Assembly: GCA_024239075.1 (NCBI GenBank)
Contig: JANBVI010000009.1
Coordinates: forward strand, 124,001 to 188,000
Source: Fischerella sp. CENA71
GTDB lineage: Bacteria > Cyanobacteriota > Cyanobacteriia > Cyanobacteriales > Nostocaceae
Direction: 5' to 3'
Length of the DNA: 64,000 nucleotides
Both the position numbers and the translations under genes were made by a program. Below are positions 8,402 to 18,264 of this stretch, one piece after another (position 1 is the stretch's first letter; each line of letters begins with the position of its first letter). Under the pieces are notes generated by a model. The model did no database searches and was not told the origin of the DNA. It worked only from the letters and a program-made list of their open reading frames with translations.

Positions 8402-9277
8402 ATGTTTCTAGTCACAGGAGCTTCCGGAGGAATTGGTCGTCGTGTCGTACGACTACTGCGCGATCGCGAAATGTCAGTTCGAGCATTTGTTCGCCTCACT
8501 TCGCGTTATGGTGAGTTAGAACATCGAGGTGCTGATATCTTTATTGGTGATTTAGAACAAAAACAGGATATTCACAAAGCTTGTCAAGGTGTGCAGTACA
8601 TTATTAGCACTCACGGTTCTGATGGCAATCCCTTGGCTTTGGACTATCGCGCCAACATAGAACTAATTGACCAAGCAAAAGTCAATGGAGTGCAACACTT
8701 TGTATTAATTTCTGTATTAGGAGCCAACCGGGGGTATGAAGATGCTCCGGTGTTTAAGGCGAAACGAGCAGTAGAACGATATTTAGAAAGCAGTGGCTTA
8801 AATTACACTATTTTACGTCCAGCTGGATTAGCATCTAACTTGCTGCCATTGGCAGAACGATTTCGGGAGACAGGGGTATATTTGCTAATTGGCGACCCCA
8901 AAAACCGGAGTTCGATAGTAAGTACAGACGATTTAGCAAGAATGGTAGTCGAATCTGTGACAAACGAACGCGCTCGTAATCAAATTTTATCAGTGGGAGG
9001 GCCAGAGATTTTATTACGAGAAGATATTCCAAAAATTTTTGGTCGCATCTTTAACAAAGAGCCAATTATCATTAATCCGCCACTATTTATGATTGATGGA
9101 TTGCGGGGAGTGTTGGGTTTTATGAATCCTCAAGCCCAAAAAAATTTGGGAACCTTCCGCACATTGCTAGCAAACGAATTTTTCTGTACAACTGAAGAGA
9201 TTGCTAACTTAGAAACGATTTTCGGTTTTGAATTGGAAACCCTAGAACAATTTTTAAGGCGTTATTTAGCAGTTTAA
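8402..9277 (+). CDS. Atypical SDR / NmrA-like NAD(P)-binding protein
   Basis: 291 residues with an N-terminal Rossmann motif, LVTGASGGIGRRVVRLL (about 3-19), and an FVLISVLGANRG segment near 100. The catalytic YxxxK of classical short-chain dehydrogenases is not evident, which places it with atypical SDRs of the NmrA/Ycf39/complex I NDUFA9-like group. These act as reductases, redox sensors or assembly factors. The C-terminal half (residues 200-290) contains a Gly- and Pro-bearing segment and a helical tail. It is monocistronic, with repeat DNA on both sides. Substrate unknown. Confidence 0.85.
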   Translation: MFLVTGASGGIGRRVVRLLRDREMSVRAFVRLTSRYGELEHRGADIFIGDLEQKQDIHKACQGVQYIISTHGSDGNPLALDYRANIELIDQAKVNGVQHFVLISVLGANRGYEDAPVFKAKRAVERYLESSGLNYTILRPAGLASNLLPLAERFRETGVYLLIGDPKNRSSIVSTDDLARMVVESVTNERARNQILSVGGPEILLREDIPKIFGRIFNKEPIIINPPLFMIDGLRGVLGFMNPQAQKNLGTFRTLLANEFFCTTEEIANLETIFGFELETLEQFLRRYLAV

Positions 9278-9362
9278 TTGGTCATTTGTCATTAGTGTTA
9301 TTCTCTCCCTTGTCTCCCTTGTCCCCCCACACTCCCCCAATTCCTTATCTATCAAAAATTCT

Positions 9363-10859
9363 ATGAGATACTCCTTAGCTGCAAATGCTGCTCAAGCACG
9401 TCAAACTAAACAAAGATTTGCTAAACCAGACGAACAACTTTCTTATGAATTGGGTAAGGCGGTGCAAGAATTACCGCCTTTATATACAAGATTATTAGCA
9501 GGAACTATTAGTGTTGTTGTGTTTGGAGCGATCGCATGGGCTAATTTTTCCCAGGTGGATGAAGTGGCGACAGCTACTGGAGAGTTAATTGCTTCTAGTC
9601 AAGTACGACCGATTACATCTTTGGGAAATGGCACGATTTTAGCTGTGAAAGTCAAAGAAGGCGATCGCGTCAATAAAGGTCAAGTTGTTGTTGAACGTGA
9701 TCCAGATTTACAGCTATCTGATGTTGTACGCCTGAGCAAATCTGCTAATTTAATCAAAGAAGATTTGCGGCGTTTGGATGCAGAACGCACGGGAGCAACA
9801 AACGCAGGTACACAACTGCAAGATCAACTGTTGACTTCACGCTTGCAAGATTATAAAGCGCGTCAAGTAGGAGCAGAAGCAGAAGCAAATCGTCAAAAGG
9901 CTTTAATTGAACAAGCAAAAGTCCGTCTCACTCGGCTGGAAGATAACTTAGTTAACGCTCAAACTAGCCTTGCTAACGCCAAAACTAACCTTGTCAACGC
10001 CAAAAGTCTTAGAGAAAAAACTGTCAGTAGCTTGGCGATCGCGCAAAAAAGAGAACAAGGGTTACGCACTCTTGATAATACTGGTGCTATACCCAGAATA
10101 GATTATCTCGAAGCACAAGACAGACTCAATCGTGCCAAAGCAGAAATTACCAAAGCCAGTGATGAAATCACAAACGCTCAAAATAAGATTACAGAAGCTC
10201 AAGATAAAGTTATTTCTTTAAAGAAAGATATTGATGCTCAAAAGCAAGAAATTCTCCAAGCACAAGCAGCTTATCAAGCTGCTAGCAGTCAAGCACAGCG
10301 TTTAGCTTCAGAACGTTTAAGTGAAATTTTGACCCAGATTAATAAGCGTAAAGAAGAACTAACCAATGTTCAAGGTCAACTTGATCAAGCCCAAAAGCAG
10401 CGACAGTTAGAAACAATTGCAGCGCCAGTTTCCGGCACTGTCTATAGAGTAAAAGCGACCAAAGGCCCTGTACAATCTGGTGAAGAATTACTGTCTATTT
10501 TGCCAGATGGAGAAGAATTGCTATTAGAAGTAAAAGTCCTCAACCGTGATATCGGTTTTATTCGCGAAGGGATGAGAGCAAAAGTCAAAATGGCAACTTT
10601 TCCATTTCAAGAATTTGGCGTTGTTGATGGAGAAGTTGTTCAAGTCAGTCCCAACGCCATTGTTGATAAAGAATTAGGTTTAGTTTTCCCCACAAGAATT
10701 AAGTTAGATAAACACTCTTTAATGGTGCGAGGTCAAGAAGTCGCCTTTACACCTGGTATGACAGCTAATGGTGAAATTGTCACCCGTCAAAAGTCAATTT
10801 TAACTTTCATTTTAGAACCCGTAACTCGCAGATTCAGCGAAGCATTTTCTGTGAGATAA
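9363..10859 (+). CDS. HlyD-family membrane fusion (periplasmic adaptor) protein
   Basis: 498 residues: a cytoplasmic N-terminus, one membrane segment near 45-63, a lipoyl/barrel-sandwich half (GTILAVKVKEGDRVNKGQVVVERDP, about 96-120), a long alpha-helical coiled coil about 130-345 rich in Ala, Gln and Lys, then the second lipoyl half (IAAPVSGTVYRVKATKGPVQ) and a beta-barrel domain. This is the adaptor layout of type I secretion and related ABC exporters, linking inner-membrane pump and outer-membrane channel. The matching ABC ATPase is not in the window, so the partner must be unlinked. The gap before it is short, with a TCTCCCTTG repeat. Confidence 0.9.
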   Translation: MRYSLAANAAQARQTKQRFAKPDEQLSYELGKAVQELPPLYTRLLAGTISVVVFGAIAWANFSQVDEVATATGELIASSQVRPITSLGNGTILAVKVKEGDRVNKGQVVVERDPDLQLSDVVRLSKSANLIKEDLRRLDAERTGATNAGTQLQDQLLTSRLQDYKARQVGAEAEANRQKALIEQAKVRLTRLEDNLVNAQTSLANAKTNLVNAKSLREKTVSSLAIAQKREQGLRTLDNTGAIPRIDYLEAQDRLNRAKAEITKASDEITNAQNKITEAQDKVISLKKDIDAQKQEILQAQAAYQAASSQAQRLASERLSEILTQINKRKEELTNVQGQLDQAQKQRQLETIAAPVSGTVYRVKATKGPVQSGEELLSILPDGEELLLEVKVLNRDIGFIREGMRAKVKMATFPFQEFGVVDGEVVQVSPNAIVDKELGLVFPTRIKLDKHSLMVRGQEVAFTPGMTANGEIVTRQKSILTFILEPVTRRFSEAFSVR

Positions 10860-10884
10860 GCAAGTTGTCCTCATTTGTCATTGG

Positions 10885-10912
10885 TAGAGACGCGATGTTC
10901 CTCGCGTCTGTA
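10885..10912. repeat. Palindromic dispersed repeat (GAGACGCG type)
   Basis: TAGAGACGCGA and TCGCGTCTGTA arms with a 6-nt loop. It is related to the palindrome inside the MITE and to copies near 35272-35330 and, within a gene, 53315-53338. Confidence 0.7.
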
Positions 10913-10957
10913 CAATAGCTATTTGTCATTGCTGAGAGTTTGGTGGCGCGCTCTTGT

Positions 10958-11932
10958 TTATCTAGATTGTTGAATTTGTTGTTGGACGGGTTGTTGAATT
11001 TGTTGTTGAACGGGTTGTTGGACAGGTTGTTGGACAGGTTGTTGAACGGGTTGTTGAACTTGTTGAGGAGTTGGTGAGGTGTTGAACAAAGAGTTAACCA
11101 CATTTTGCGGTAAGTTAATTAATGGGTCAGCTAAAAAACCAAGACTAGAGCTAAACGTAGATACTAATTGATTTAGTTGACCAGCAGATAAAGTCTTAGC
11201 TGCTTGTTGAATTCCAACACCGATTTTATCTAAAGCAAAGGCTGCAACTAAGCGTACAGCTTGGTTTGGATCTGTCAAGCTAGTAAGTAAAGCAGGCGCT
11301 GCACCTTTGGCTTGATCGCCAAGACAACCGAGAGTTGCACCAGCAAAAAAGCGAACCAATTCGTCTTGATTTTGCAAACCTCCAATCAGTGCTGGTACAA
11401 CAGATCCTGGATTTGACACGAAACATCTACCTGCATTTGATTGGGCTTTCGGCTGATTATTGAGTTGAGCCTGTGGTTGGTTATTTTGTTGGGTGTTTGG
11501 TTGGCCTAGTTGTTGCACCTGCTGTTGTAGCTGAGGATTTTGATTTTGCAAAGCTTGAATAATACCAGGAACCGCAGCCGCAGCATCTGAGCGTATTTGA
11601 GGATTATTGCCCTGTATGCCTTGCATTAAAATGGGTATTGCAGAAGTTGCATCAAAGCCTGATGGTGCTTGTTTACCTTGTAAAACCTGAATGAGTACTG
11701 GTACAGCCGCAGCACCCAGATTACCACCAGGTTGAGAATTACCGTTGAGGGGTAAAGTTACTTTAATATTTTGTCCATTCACCTGCGCCCAACTAGCGCT
11801 GGTGAGAAGTAACGGTGAAGATAAGCACAATAAACCGACTGTTGCTTTGGCGATCGCGAAGCGACTCCCTCCTGGGAGTATCGCATTCCAACGAACTCGA
11901 ATCGGGAATTTTGAATGATGAGATTTAATCAT
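10958..11932 (-). CDS. Exported HEAT-repeat protein with QQPV tail
   Basis: 324 residues. A long basic N-terminus leads to a hydrophobic segment ending in SASWAQ (cleavage likely after residue 49), so the protein is exported. Two blocks of HEAT-like helical repeats follow (about 70-125 and 170-240; SVVPALIGGL, AAPALLTSLTDPNQAVRLVAAFAL), separated by a Gln/Asn-rich linker. The C-terminus is a tandem QQPV/QQQI repeat made by a 12-bp DNA repeat. Residues 16-28 of the signal region are encoded by a HIP1-containing palindromic repeat (about 11850-11885). HEAT repeats bind proteins; the partner is unknown. Confidence 0.8.
   Translation of the reverse strand: MIKSHHSKFPIRVRWNAILPGGSRFAIAKATVGLLCLSSPLLLTSASWAQVNGQNIKVTLPLNGNSQPGGNLGAAAVPVLIQVLQGKQAPSGFDATSAIPILMQGIQGNNPQIRSDAAAAVPGIIQALQNQNPQLQQQVQQLGQPNTQQNNQPQAQLNNQPKAQSNAGRCFVSNPGSVVPALIGGLQNQDELVRFFAGATLGCLGDQAKGAAPALLTSLTDPNQAVRLVAAFALDKIGVGIQQAAKTLSAGQLNQLVSTFSSSLGFLADPLINLPQNVVNSLFNTSPTPQQVQQPVQQPVQQPVQQPVQQQIQQPVQQQIQQSR
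10967..11065. repeat. 12-bp tandem repeat encoding QQPV
   Basis: About eight copies of a TTGTTGAACGGG-like unit in the 3' end of the HEAT-repeat gene. The unit is a multiple of three, so copy number can vary without frameshift. Confidence 0.85.
11850..11885. repeat. HIP1-containing palindrome in the signal-peptide coding region
   Basis: A GCGATCGC site is followed by a GCGA-TCCC(4 nt)GGGA-TCGC hairpin. It encodes ILPGGSRFAIAKA in the n-region of the exported HEAT protein. Confidence 0.6.
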
Positions 11933-12131
11933 GGGTGTAGGTGGGTAGGTTCATTTGCAAGATTAATACACCACTAATAATCGCAATTACGAAAATCACC
12001 CAAGATATCGCTAAAAATTTTAACCAATCCCCCATTTCTTAAACTTCACACAGTTTTACAAAAAAATTGCGTAAATAAAACTCCCAACAGTGTAGGAATA
12101 TATAGAGCAACTAAATTAATTACTATAAAAA

Positions 12132-12974
12132 ATGAAATTAGCATTATCAGGTCAAGTATTGGCAGGGGTTTTAGGGTTCTGTGGTGTAGCAATATTTACA
12201 ATGACTACTTCTGTAGCATCCGCTAATGCGACACAGATGACAAATAATTTTAAAACAGAGCAAGTCACAACCACCAAAGCTGATGACTTTTACAATCAGG
12301 GAGTCAATAAGTATAGTCAAGGAGATTTAGAAGGTGCGATCGCAGCTTTTTCCGCAGCTATTAAACTAGATCCTGATGATGCGATCTCCTATGTTAACCG
12401 GGGCTATACGCGCTACGATTTAGGAGACAAACAAGGAGCAATCGAAGACTTCAGCGCCGCAATTCGCCTCAACCCTAGTGATGCTGTTGCTTATGTGAAT
12501 CGCGGATATAGTCGCTATGACTTGGGAGATAGCCAAGGAGCCATCAAAGATTACAATACAGCGATCGGTCTTGATCGTAGCAATGCCCTTGCTTACTACA
12601 ACCGAGGTTTGGCTCGTAATCAATTAGGAGACAAAAAAGGAGCAATCGAAGATTACACCACAGCAATCCGCCTCAATCCTAATGATACCCTTGCGTATGT
12701 TGGTCGAGGTAATGTCCGCGATGAACAAGGAGATTACAAAGGAGCGATCGAAGACTATAATCAAGCACTTAGTATTAATCCTAATGAGGCTTTTGCCTAC
12801 TACAACCGAGGTGTAACTCGCTATAATCAGGAAGACTCTTTAGGGGCCATAAAAGATTTTAAGAAATCCGCAAGTCTATTTTTAGAACAAGGAAACACCA
12901 CAAAGTATCAAGAAGTTTTAGAATTAATTACAAATATTGAGCAGCAAAAAGGTGAAAGCTTGGTTCGTCTCTGA
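12132..12974 (+). CDS. Exported tetratricopeptide-repeat protein
   Basis: 280 residues. The N-terminal 33 residues form a signal peptide (hydrophobic GVLGFCGVAIFTMTTSVASA). Five to six consecutive TPRs of 34 residues follow from about residue 50, each with the pattern AYxNRGxxRxxLGDxxGAIxDYxxAI. TPRs are protein-interaction scaffolds. The gene looks monocistronic, and no catalytic domain is present. Direct start at ATG 12132; no clear Shine-Dalgarno. Confidence 0.88.
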   Translation: MKLALSGQVLAGVLGFCGVAIFTMTTSVASANATQMTNNFKTEQVTTTKADDFYNQGVNKYSQGDLEGAIAAFSAAIKLDPDDAISYVNRGYTRYDLGDKQGAIEDFSAAIRLNPSDAVAYVNRGYSRYDLGDSQGAIKDYNTAIGLDRSNALAYYNRGLARNQLGDKKGAIEDYTTAIRLNPNDTLAYVGRGNVRDEQGDYKGAIEDYNQALSINPNEAFAYYNRGVTRYNQEDSLGAIKDFKKSASLFLEQGNTTKYQEVLELITNIEQQKGESLVRL

Positions 12975-13171
12975 AATGAGCGGTACATCTGTGGTTCTCA
13001 GTTTAAAAAGCCTTTGACCAAATACTGAGTTATTTTAAATTTTTGGCTAAATAGAGATATTTACTGAACATATCATTACTTGGAAGCAGGCGATCGCATT
13101 TAAATTCAATAATATTTAAATAATCGAATAGTTTTATACTTTAGATAGATGACAAATTAAATGAATTTAAC

Positions 13172-13199
13172 TTGTCAAAGCATATACTCTCCTTATAAT
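13172..13199 (+). promoter_or_regulatory. Sigma-70-like promoter in the gap before the RND operon
   Basis: TTGTCA (13172-13177), a 16-bp spacer and a perfect TATAAT (13194-13199). It lies about 440 bases before the adaptor gene start. The rest of 12975-13639 is AT-rich with no gene; only a 10-codon ATG frame at 13229 follows the promoter. Either the RND mRNA has a long leader or a small RNA starts here. Confidence 0.45.
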
Positions 13200-13639
13200 G
13201 CCTTTGATTCAAGAACAGAAGTGCTTTTATGAGGAGATATCTTACTTTTAGTAGAGTGTAATCACTTAAATTACCACAAGATAAAAAATTGAATTATTTC
13301 GCAGAAGTAGCGCTCATCAACAAGGCATTTTGTCAAATACAAACAAACTGTCTGCTCTCTAATAAATGATTGTTTTTACCTGATTAATTACTCAGTGTGG
13401 TGATTTCTGAAATCGCAAGATTAGAACATTTTTAGCAAGAATAGAAAAGACAATTAGCTTATTTTCTTCGTATACTAGGTGAAATAATTTACCTTTAGGT
13501 GGATTAGATATAAACTATAAAAATACTGTATTTTGAATGGGTTGTTGCATAATTCACCCAAAGACAACGGTAACTTCTAATATCGCTTCCCTAGTTCCTG
13601 TTTCACATATCCTTAATTTGTTTTTAGTCTCTGCTAATC

Positions 13640-14959
13640 ATGACATCCCCGCAGTCTGACACTAAAGTTGAAAATAATTTTCCACAAACAGAAAGCCAGC
13701 CACCTCGCAAACAAAGCCGGTGGCTTTGGTTATTGTTAGCTCTGGTAGCCTTGGCAGGAGGAGGAATCACTGTTTGGCGTGTGTTTGCCTCAGAAAATCA
13801 AACACCTGCAAATGCGAATGCAACGGCTCAACCCCCAGCAATACCAGTGAAAGTATCTGCCGTTGAATCAGGCACAATTGAAGAAAGTTCAGAATATATC
13901 GCTAACATCGAATCGCGCCGTTCAGTAGCTCTGCAACCAAGAATTCAAGGTCAAGTGAGTCAAATATTTGTCAGAGCAGGAGATCCAGTTAAGGATGGAG
14001 ATCCGATTATTCAAGTAGACTCAAGAGAGCAACAAGCAGCAGTGAGTAGTGTTAATGCTGCTGCACAAGCGGCGCGATCGCAAGTAGAAAACGCCAAAGC
14101 TACCCTGAGATCCTTAGAAGCAGACAGACAATCCTTTGTTGCGGATGTGAAATTAAACCAGGAAGATTACAACCGCTATGTCGATCTTGCCAACCAAGGA
14201 GCCGTATCTCAACAAACAAAAGAACAGTATGCCAATAAACTAGCTGTAGCCAGAGCTGCTTTCAACGCCAATGAATCCAAAATTAAAGCGCAACAAGCCG
14301 CAGTCGTCGAAGCCGAAAAATCTTTACAACAAGCTTTAGCTAACACTAACCAACAAAAAGTCCAACTCCAGTACTACAGAGTCACAGCTCCGTTTGCTGG
14401 TACAGTTGGTGATATACCTGTCAAAATAGGTGATTTCGTTAACACTTCCACACAGCTAGCTAATATTACTCAAAATCGACCTTTAGAAATAAATGTATCT
14501 GTACCAATAGAACGTGCATCTCAACTGCGTAACGGAATGCCAGTAGAACTGATTAATGCTCAAGGTCAGACTATTGGTACTAGTCGGGTATTTTTTATCT
14601 CTCCGAAAGCGAATAACGAAAATCGGATGGTACTAATTAAAGCCTTATTTGACAATGAGAAAAATCAGTTGCGAGCTGACGAATATATCCGGGCTAAAGT
14701 GATCTTTAATCAGCGCTCTGGTGCATTAATTCCAACAACTGCTGTGACACGTGTGGCAGGGAAAACTTTTGTTTATGTTGCCCAAACACAAAAATCACCA
14801 GAAGGAAAGACGCAACTAGTAGCTAAACAAAAACCTATTAGTGTAGGCAATATCACTGGTAACAATTATCAAGTATTGAAAGGATTACAACCAGGAGAAA
14901 AAGTTATAGTCTCAGGACTACTGAATCTCAGAGATGGAGTTCCCGTAAATCCTGAATAG
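13640..14959 (+). CDS. RND efflux periplasmic adaptor (AcrA/MdtA type)
   Basis: 439 residues. A basic, proline-rich N-terminus (1-30) is followed by a membrane anchor, LLLALVALAGGGITVW (about 32-47). Then come the first lipoyl half (ALQPRIQGQVSQIFVRAGDPVKDG), a helical hairpin, the second half (RVTAPFAGTVGDIPVKIGDFV) and beta-barrel and membrane-proximal domains. It bridges the RND pump and an outer-membrane channel. It is followed by the pump gene after 119 bases containing GTCAAGT/GTCAATG heptamers, so the two are probably cotranscribed. Substrate unknown. Confidence 0.94.
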   Translation: MTSPQSDTKVENNFPQTESQPPRKQSRWLWLLLALVALAGGGITVWRVFASENQTPANANATAQPPAIPVKVSAVESGTIEESSEYIANIESRRSVALQPRIQGQVSQIFVRAGDPVKDGDPIIQVDSREQQAAVSSVNAAAQAARSQVENAKATLRSLEADRQSFVADVKLNQEDYNRYVDLANQGAVSQQTKEQYANKLAVARAAFNANESKIKAQQAAVVEAEKSLQQALANTNQQKVQLQYYRVTAPFAGTVGDIPVKIGDFVNTSTQLANITQNRPLEINVSVPIERASQLRNGMPVELINAQGQTIGTSRVFFISPKANNENRMVLIKALFDNEKNQLRADEYIRAKVIFNQRSGALIPTTAVTRVAGKTFVYVAQTQKSPEGKTQLVAKQKPISVGNITGNNYQVLKGLQPGEKVIVSGLLNLRDGVPVNPE

Positions 14960-15078
14960 GTTGGTCAAGTGTCAAGTGTCAAGGGTCAATGGTCAATGAT
15001 CATTGGTCAATGCTTTTTATTCTCTCCCTTGTCCCCCTTGTCTCCAATTCCCAATCCCAAATCCCCAATCCCCAATTT

Positions 15079-18000
15079 ATGTTTGTTGATTTCTTTATCA
15101 GGCGACCTGTATTTACTAGCGTCTGTGCCATTATTATTTTGCTAGTAGGGGCAATTAGTATTCCCACACTTCCTACAACCCAGTATCCAGAAATTAGCCC
15201 GACTCAAGTTAACGTTACTGCTAACTACGTTGGTGCTAGTGCTGAAGTTGTAGAAAATACTGTTACTACTATCTTGGAACGGCAGATTAACGGTGTCGAA
15301 GGCATGAAATACATGACTTCGAGTAGTAGTAACAATGGCAGTAGTACGATTACAGTTACATTTGACGCTTCCCGCAACAAAGATATTGCGGCAGTTGATG
15401 TCCAAAATCGTGTGTCCCTGGCTGAACCGCAGTTACCGCAACCAGTACAGCAAACGGGAGTTACTGTTAGCAAACAATCCAATGATATTTTATTAGCGAT
15501 CGGGCTGTACGGTGATAAACAACAGTACGACAACGTATTTTTGAGCAACTATGCGGATCTCTATCTAATAGATGCTCTCAAAAGAATCGAGGGTGTTGGT
15601 GAAGCGCGGATTTTTGGTGAACGTCGCTATGCTATGCGTTTGTGGCTCGATCCAAACCGCCTTGCTAGTCGCAATCTCACGGCTCAAGATGTGATCGATG
15701 CTCTTAACGAGCAAAACTTGCAGGTGGGTGCAGGGCAAATTGGTCAGCAACCAACACCATCTGATCAAATGTATCAAATTGACTTACGGGCTGTGGGTAG
15801 GCTGACAGAAGTCCCAGAATTTGAAGACATGGTGATCAAAGCGGGTAGCGATGGCACGCTGATCAAGCTCAAAGATGTGGGACGGGCAGAGTTAGGAGCA
15901 GAGAACTACAACACATTCCTGAGATTTAGAGGTCAAGATGGGGTGGGGATTGGTATATTCACCACTCCTGGTAGTAATGCCTTAAACGTTGCTAAAGCAG
16001 TGAAAGCTGAAATGGCACAACTGAGACAAAAATTCCCGCCAGGAATGCAATATCAGGTAGCGTTTGACACAACATTATTTGTAACAGCATCTTTATCTGA
16101 AGTTGTCAAGACTCTGTTTGAGTCGGTCATCCTTGTAGTCTTGGTGATTTATATTTTCTTGCAGGACTGGCGTACAACTCTAATTCCGGTAATTGTAATT
16201 CCCTTGGCATTAATTGGCACATTTGCCTTTGTTAAGGTCTTTGGGTTTTCAATCAACACCCTGACTTTGTTTGGTTTAACTTTAGCGACTGGGCTAGTAG
16301 TTGATGACGCGATTATCGTCGTTGAGAATATCTCTCGCTTAATTGAAGATGAAGGAATGTCGCCGCGTCAGGCTGCGTCCGAATCAATGCGCGAACTAAC
16401 TGGGGCGGTAATTGCCACCTCCTTAGTGCTAATGGCGGTGTTTGTTCCTGTTGCTTTTTTCCCTGGTGCTACCGGACAGATATATAAACAATTTGCGCTG
16501 ACAATTGCCTTTTCGATCGCCTTATCAACCTTTCTAGCCTTGACTTTGAGTCCTTCTCTAGGAGCCTTACTCCTACGTCAGGGTCAAAGACCAGGTGGTT
16601 GGCTGGGTTGGGTGTTTGACAAATTTAATAACGCTTTAAATTGGACACGTAAAAAATATGAGCGATCGCTTTTACGGCTCAATCGTATCAGAGCAATTGT
16701 CATATTACTATTCGTCATCTCTCTAGGAGTGACAGGCTGGCTTTACACCCGCGTACCTAGTGCATTTTTTCCTGAAGAAGACCAAGGTTACTTCATTACC
16801 ATTATTCAAGGGCCAGAAGGGGCTTCGCTTAACTACACCAGCAAAGTCATGAGCCAGGTGGAAAAAGAAATCCTGCAATTGCCAGAAGTTAATGGTACAT
16901 TCGCGATCGGTGGTTTTGGTTTTAGTGGCAATAGTGCTAACAACGGTGCGATCTTTACAACACTAAAACCCTGGGACCAACGTAAAGAGCATGATCAATC
17001 AGCCCAAGCAATTATCGCTAACTTACAACAGAAGGTGTCAGCAATTACTGACGCACGAGTAATACCAGTTAATCCTCCAGCTATCCGAGGTTTAGGTAGT
17101 TTTGGTGGCTTCCAATATGAATTACAAGACAGACAAGGCAACAATAGTCTAGACACCATGGTGCAAGTCATGGGTCAATTACTAGGACGTGCTAACCAAA
17201 CACCAGAATTACAAAAACCTGTATTTAGTACTTTTGCTGCAAGCACCCCTCAGCTGTTGATTGAAGTAAATCGTAACCAAGCCAAAGCTCTACAAGTAGA
17301 TGTAGAAGATATCTTTAATACCCTCCAGAGTTACTTGGGTTCGCGATATGTCAACGACTTTAATTTACAGCAACGGACTTACCGTGTATATGTCCAAGCT
17401 GATGCTCAGTTTCGCTCTAACCCAGGGGATATCAATAAACTATATGTCCGCTCTCAGAACAATCAAATGATTCCTCTGAGCGATTTGGTCAAAATTACTC
17501 CCACGACTGGAGCGCAAACAATTAACCACTATAATTTGTTCCGTTCGATTGAAATTACTGGCTCGGCTGCTCCTGGTTACAGTTCTGGACAAGCAATCAA
17601 AGCAATGGAAGAAGCATCAAAGCAGGTTCTTCCTCAAAGTTTCGGTTTTGAATGGTCAGGACTCTCTGCTGAAGAGCTAGCATCTGGCGGTTTAGCACCA
17701 TTGATTTTTGGCTTGGGACTTGTCTTCGTTTTCTTGGTACTAGCTGCTCAGTACGAGAACTATTTTGATCCGTTGATTATTATGTTTTCTGTGCCTTTAG
17801 CTATCCTGGGGGCGCTGTCAGCACAATTACTGCGGGGTTTAAATAACGATATTTTTTGCCAAGTTGGTTTAGTAATGCTAATTGGTTTGGCAAGTAAGAA
17901 CGCGATTTTGATTGTGGAATTTGCCAACCAGTTGCGAGAAAAAGGTCTATCGATTACCAAAGCAGCTATACAAGCATCAGAAGAACGCTTACGACCAATT

Positions 18001-18264
18001 TTGATGACTTCCTTTGCTTTTATCCTGGGTATTTATCCGTTGGTAAATCCTGAAGGAGCAGGAGCAGCCAGTAGAGAATCTCTTGGTACAGCTGTTGCTG
18101 GTGGGATGATTGTCTCTACTTTCCTGAGTTTATTTGTAGTGCCAATCCTCTATATCGTGGTTAGTAACATACGCGATCGCATTTTCAAAGGCCGTCGTCC
18201 ACCTCAACAACCACCCCATCAATTAGAAGAAGATGGTCGGGTGACTACCGAAATCTATCGATAG
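15079..18264 (+). CDS. RND multidrug efflux permease (AcrB/HAE1 family)
   Basis: 1061 residues from ATG 15079 (MFVDFFIRRPVFTSV); the frame is open 90 bases further 5' through repeat DNA, but the family begins at this Met. Twelve membrane segments are expected: TM1 near residue 10-30, TM2-6 near 340-540, TM7 near 540-560 and TM8-12 at 860-1040, with two large periplasmic loops. The GLATGLVVDDAIIVVENI segment carries the paired aspartates of the proton relay in TM4. It exports substrates using the proton gradient together with the adaptor upstream. A MITE begins 9 bases after its stop. Confidence 0.97.
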   Translation: MFVDFFIRRPVFTSVCAIIILLVGAISIPTLPTTQYPEISPTQVNVTANYVGASAEVVENTVTTILERQINGVEGMKYMTSSSSNNGSSTITVTFDASRNKDIAAVDVQNRVSLAEPQLPQPVQQTGVTVSKQSNDILLAIGLYGDKQQYDNVFLSNYADLYLIDALKRIEGVGEARIFGERRYAMRLWLDPNRLASRNLTAQDVIDALNEQNLQVGAGQIGQQPTPSDQMYQIDLRAVGRLTEVPEFEDMVIKAGSDGTLIKLKDVGRAELGAENYNTFLRFRGQDGVGIGIFTTPGSNALNVAKAVKAEMAQLRQKFPPGMQYQVAFDTTLFVTASLSEVVKTLFESVILVVLVIYIFLQDWRTTLIPVIVIPLALIGTFAFVKVFGFSINTLTLFGLTLATGLVVDDAIIVVENISRLIEDEGMSPRQAASESMRELTGAVIATSLVLMAVFVPVAFFPGATGQIYKQFALTIAFSIALSTFLALTLSPSLGALLLRQGQRPGGWLGWVFDKFNNALNWTRKKYERSLLRLNRIRAIVILLFVISLGVTGWLYTRVPSAFFPEEDQGYFITIIQGPEGASLNYTSKVMSQVEKEILQLPEVNGTFAIGGFGFSGNSANNGAIFTTLKPWDQRKEHDQSAQAIIANLQQKVSAITDARVIPVNPPAIRGLGSFGGFQYELQDRQGNNSLDTMVQVMGQLLGRANQTPELQKPVFSTFAASTPQLLIEVNRNQAKALQVDVEDIFNTLQSYLGSRYVNDFNLQQRTYRVYVQADAQFRSNPGDINKLYVRSQNNQMIPLSDLVKITPTTGAQTINHYNLFRSIEITGSAAPGYSSGQAIKAMEEASKQVLPQSFGFEWSGLSAEELASGGLAPLIFGLGLVFVFLVLAAQYENYFDPLIIMFSVPLAILGALSAQLLRGLNNDIFCQVGLVMLIGLASKNAILIVEFANQLREKGLSITKAAIQASEERLRPILMTSFAFILGIYPLVNPEGAGAASRESLGTAVAGGMIVSTFLSLFVVPILYIVVSNIRDRIFKGRRPPQQPPHQLEEDGRVTTEIYR

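Noticed and set aside
13229-13261. 10-codon leader peptide after the 13172 promoter
   Set aside because: Too short and without regulatory codons or an attenuator hairpin to support it.
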